From NCBI GenBank assembly GCA_002411515.1, contig DHTF01000085.1, positions 95,678 to 102,010 on the forward strand: a DNA stretch of 6,333 nucleotides, in the 5' to 3' direction. A program made the translations under genes and the position numbers. Below, piece by piece: positions 4,102 through 6,333 of this stretch (position 1 is its first letter; each line of letters starts with the position of its first letter). This stretch comes from Proteiniphilum sp. UBA5267. Its GTDB lineage: Bacteria > Bacteroidota > Bacteroidia > Bacteroidales > Dysgonomonadaceae. The notes beneath the pieces are model-generated. The model was not told the origin of the DNA. It did no database searches and was given only the letters and a program-made list of their open reading frames with translations.

Positions 4102-6333
4102 TCAATTGAATATATCATCGATTCCCTCGTTGTTCACTACCGGATCGTTGCTGCGATAGAAATCGGGAGAATAGCGTTGCTTGTCGTGGCAAGGGTCGAA
4201 ACCGGCAGGCATTTCAAATACGCCGTCGTCGGTATAATTTAGCTCAGAATCGGCGTATATCTTCTGGTAGAAGATACCCTGTATGGGCAGTGCCATGCTG
4301 GCACCCTGTCCGTATGCCATCCTGTCGAAATGGATGGAGGGTTCCTCACCACCTACCCAGCAGCCTGCAACCAAGGAGGGTGTAAACGACATGAACCAGC
4401 CGTCGGAGTTGTTGTTTGTCGTACCTGTTTTTGCGCCCATCTGCCCCTTGAGGTTATAAACTCTGCGCAGGCGGCCTCCTGTACCGCCATCAACGACACC
4501 TTTGAGCATATCGAGCATCTCATAGGAGGTGGTTTCGCTGAATATCTCTTTCATCTCCGGTACAAAGGAGGCTACTTCGTTGCCATAAGAGTCCTCGATG
4601 CGGGTCACAAACATGGGTTCCACACGGATACCCCGGTTGATGAAGGAGGAGTAGGCACCCACCATCTCATACACCGATGCGTCGTTGGGTCCCAAAGCCA
4701 GTGATACGACCGGATCGGCAGGCGTCTTCAGGCCGAACGACTGCAACATGCGTGCAAAGGCGTATGGCGAGAATTGCTTCATCAGGTAGGCAGTAACCCA
4801 GTTATCGGAGTTTTGTAAACCCCATTTGATGGAGACAAACTCACCGGTTGCCCCACGTGAGTTGCGGGGAGCCCATTCTTCTCCGGTTTCCGTGATCAGG
4901 GTCACAGGACCGTGGATCATGCCATCGCAAGGGCTCATGCCTTCTTCCATGGCCAGCGTGTAGAGGTAGGGTTTGATGGTTGACCCGATCTGACGTTTGC
5001 CTGTGGTGACCATGTCGTACTTGAAGTACTTGAAATCGGGACCGCCCACATAGGCTTTCACATGGCCTGTCAATGGATCCATGGCCATGAAACCGGCACG
5101 GAGAAAGTTCTTGTGATAGCGGATGGAGTCCCAGGGGGTCATCACGGTATCCACTTCCCTTTGATGCCAGGAAAAGACTTTCATCTCCACCGGTTTTTCC
5201 TTGAAATCTTTGAGGATGTCGGCTTCACTGAAACCGGCTTTTTTTAGTATCCGATACCGGTCGGTCTGTTTCATGGCGACCGTCATCAGTTGCTCCACCT
5301 GGTCACTCACTTCGCTGGAGTAGGGTGCATACTTCTTTCCGGCTTTTTCGCGAAAGAACTGATCCTGGAGGTAACCTCCCAGATGTTCTCTCACGGCTGC
5401 CTCTGCATGACGCTGCATCCGCTTGTTGATGGTGGAATAGATCTTGAGTCCGTCGGTATAAATGTCGTAATTGGAACCATCTGCTTTCTTGTTTTTTTTG
5501 CACCAACCATACAGCGGATTTTCCACCCAGGCGAGTGAATCTTCCGTAAACTGTTGCCGTTGCCAGGAAGCATAATTCTTCCGGTTGGGCTTGCCCGCCA
5601 TCATCATCTTTGCCAGGTGCTGCCGGTAATAGGGAGCGGCAATATCCACATGATCGGAACGGTTGAAATCAATTTCCAGGGGCAGTAGCTTCAATGAATC
5701 GGCTTCCTGCCGGGTAAGATGATCTGCCTTCTGCATTTGCGATAGTACCACGTTTCGCCGGTCACGGGTAAGGTCGGCACGGCGGACGGGATTATACAGC
5801 GATGAATTTTTCAACATGCCGATCAGCGTGGCTGCTTCTTCCACTTTGAGATCACCAGGTCTCTTGTTGAAATAGGTGCGCGCCGCCAGTTCAATTCCTA
5901 TGGCATTGTAGTTGAAATCATATTTGTTCAAGTAGAGATTGACGATCTCGTCTTTTGTATAGTATCGCTCCAACTTTGCGGCAATTACCCATTCCACCGG
6001 CTTCTGAAAAATGCGTTGAAGTTTGTTGTTTGCACGGGGGGAATAGAGCAATTTGGCCAGCTGCTGGGTGATGGTACTGCCACCACCACTTTCCGACTGG
6101 CTGAGAATGATTGTCTTAAATATGGCCCTGCCCAGCCCGATGATGTCGATGCCCGAATGGGTATAATACCGGATGTCCTCTGTGGAAATAAGGGCATTGA
6201 TGAGATGAGGCGACAGCTCGGAGTAATCGATCATGATGCGGTTGTCGTCGCTCTCAGAATAGGTAAAGAGCAGATCGTTATCGGAAGAGATTACCTGGGA
6301 GGCATATTTGTCGATCGGGTTTTCCAGCTCATT
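4102..6333 (-). CDS. mrcA: Class A penicillin-binding protein (PBP1A type), N-terminus outside window
   Basis: This bifunctional peptidoglycan synthase polymerises glycan strands from lipid II and cross-links the peptides on the periplasmic face of the inner membrane. The frame stays open to the right edge (743 residues visible). Residues before the ATG at 6234, including NELENPIDKYASQVISSD, match the conserved start of the family, so that ATG is internal. The start codon and membrane anchor lie beyond 6333, so about 30-40 residues are probably missing. In visible-residue numbering, the GT51 glycosyltransferase domain has the catalytic Glu in STED (E52), GGSTITQQ (84-91), QKPVEW with E114, and YLNKYDFNYNAIG. 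The last two are variants of the usual RKxxE and FGxG motifs. The transpeptidase has S451-T-I-K454 (active serine), S509-D-N and K635-T-G. All catalytic residues seen are intact. The gene is convergent with the TPR gene, with a 10-bp gap between stops; its promoter is not in the window. The symbol mrcA (also ponA or pbp1A) reflects the family, not proven orthology. Confidence 0.95.
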   Translation of the reverse strand, partial: NELENPIDKYASQVISSDNDLLFTYSESDDNRIMIDYSELSPHLINALISTEDIRYYTHSGIDIIGLGRAIFKTIILSQSESGGGSTITQQLAKLLYSPRANNKLQRIFQKPVEWVIAAKLERYYTKDEIVNLYLNKYDFNYNAIGIELAARTYFNKRPGDLKVEEAATLIGMLKNSSLYNPVRRADLTRDRRNVVLSQMQKADHLTRQEADSLKLLPLEIDFNRSDHVDIAAPYYRQHLAKMMMAGKPNRKNYASWQRQQFTEDSLAWVENPLYGWCKKNKKADGSNYDIYTDGLKIYSTINKRMQRHAEAAVREHLGGYLQDQFFREKAGKKYAPYSSEVSDQVEQLMTVAMKQTDRYRILKKAGFSEADILKDFKEKPVEMKVFSWHQREVDTVMTPWDSIRYHKNFLRAGFMAMDPLTGHVKAYVGGPDFKYFKYDMVTTGKRQIGSTIKPYLYTLAMEEGMSPCDGMIHGPVTLITETGEEWAPRNSRGATGEFVSIKWGLQNSDNWVTAYLMKQFSPYAFARMLQSFGLKTPADPVVSLALGPNDASVYEMVGAYSSFINRGIRVEPMFVTRIEDSYGNEVASFVPEMKEIFSETTSYEMLDMLKGVVDGGTGGRLRRVYNLKGQMGAKTGTTNNNSDGWFMSFTPSLVAGCWVGGEEPSIHFDRMAYGQGASMALPIQGIFYQKIYADSELNYTDDGVFEMPAGFDPCHDKQRYSPDFYRSNDPVVNNEGIDDIFN

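Noticed and set aside
4330..4704. Plus-strand open frame of 124 codons opposite the PBP gene
   Set aside because: It covers the conserved KTG region of the PBP on the other strand and has no recognisable protein features; it is a shadow of that gene.
6232..6234. ATG as the start of the PBP gene
   Set aside because: The frame continues to the window edge with residues conserved in class A PBPs (ELENP..., Y-S-E before it), and this start would remove the membrane anchor. It is an internal methionine.
1..6333. tRNA or rRNA genes, CRISPR arrays, insertion sequences
   Set aside because: None was recognised: no transposase-like frame, no regularly spaced repeats, and intergenic gaps too short or without matching structure.

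Overview
The window looks like chromosomal DNA of a Bacteroidota bacterium, most likely order Bacteroidales (something near Dysgonomonadaceae/Porphyromonadaceae; this placement is inference). The reasons are a promoter of the Bacteroidota type (TTTG ... TAnnTTTG), starts without a clear Shine-Dalgarno sequence, an M56 peptidase joined to TonB-type domains, a SusC-like carboxypeptidase-regulatory domain with a VVVGY motif, and a class A penicillin-binding protein (PBP) with Bacteroidota-like motif variants.

Layout. Positions 1-234 are AT-rich. They hold the possible tail of an upstream gene (stop at 74-76), an 11-bp direct repeat at the left edge, a perfect 7-bp inverted repeat (91-107), and a promoter (156-185) with a second inverted repeat between its two elements. 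Then come a BlaI/MecI-family winged-helix repressor (235-597) and, 29 bp later, a BlaR1-like M56 membrane metallopeptidase (627-2642), which together form a repressor/sensor-protease pair. After a 138-bp gap with two hairpins lies a secreted tetratricopeptide-repeat (TPR) protein (2781-4091). Facing it, with only 10 bp between the stop codons, is a bifunctional PBP (4102 to beyond the right edge, minus strand). Its N-terminus lies outside the window.

How they may work together. In the known BlaR1/BlaI and MecR1/MecI systems, an M56 protease responds to an extracellular signal and the repressor is inactivated by proteolysis. Here the beta-lactam-binding domain of classical BlaR1 is absent. The periplasmic part instead carries a proline-rich linker, one intact TonB-C-like domain and a second TonB-C-like domain. 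The second appears to be interrupted, just before its last strand, by a SusC-type carboxypeptidase-regulatory domain, and the protein ends in a TonB-box-like VVVGYAIK. This composite periplasmic region is the most unusual thing in the window. The neighbouring PBP makes a cell-wall stress signal tempting, but it is transcribed convergently and nothing in the sequence proves a link.
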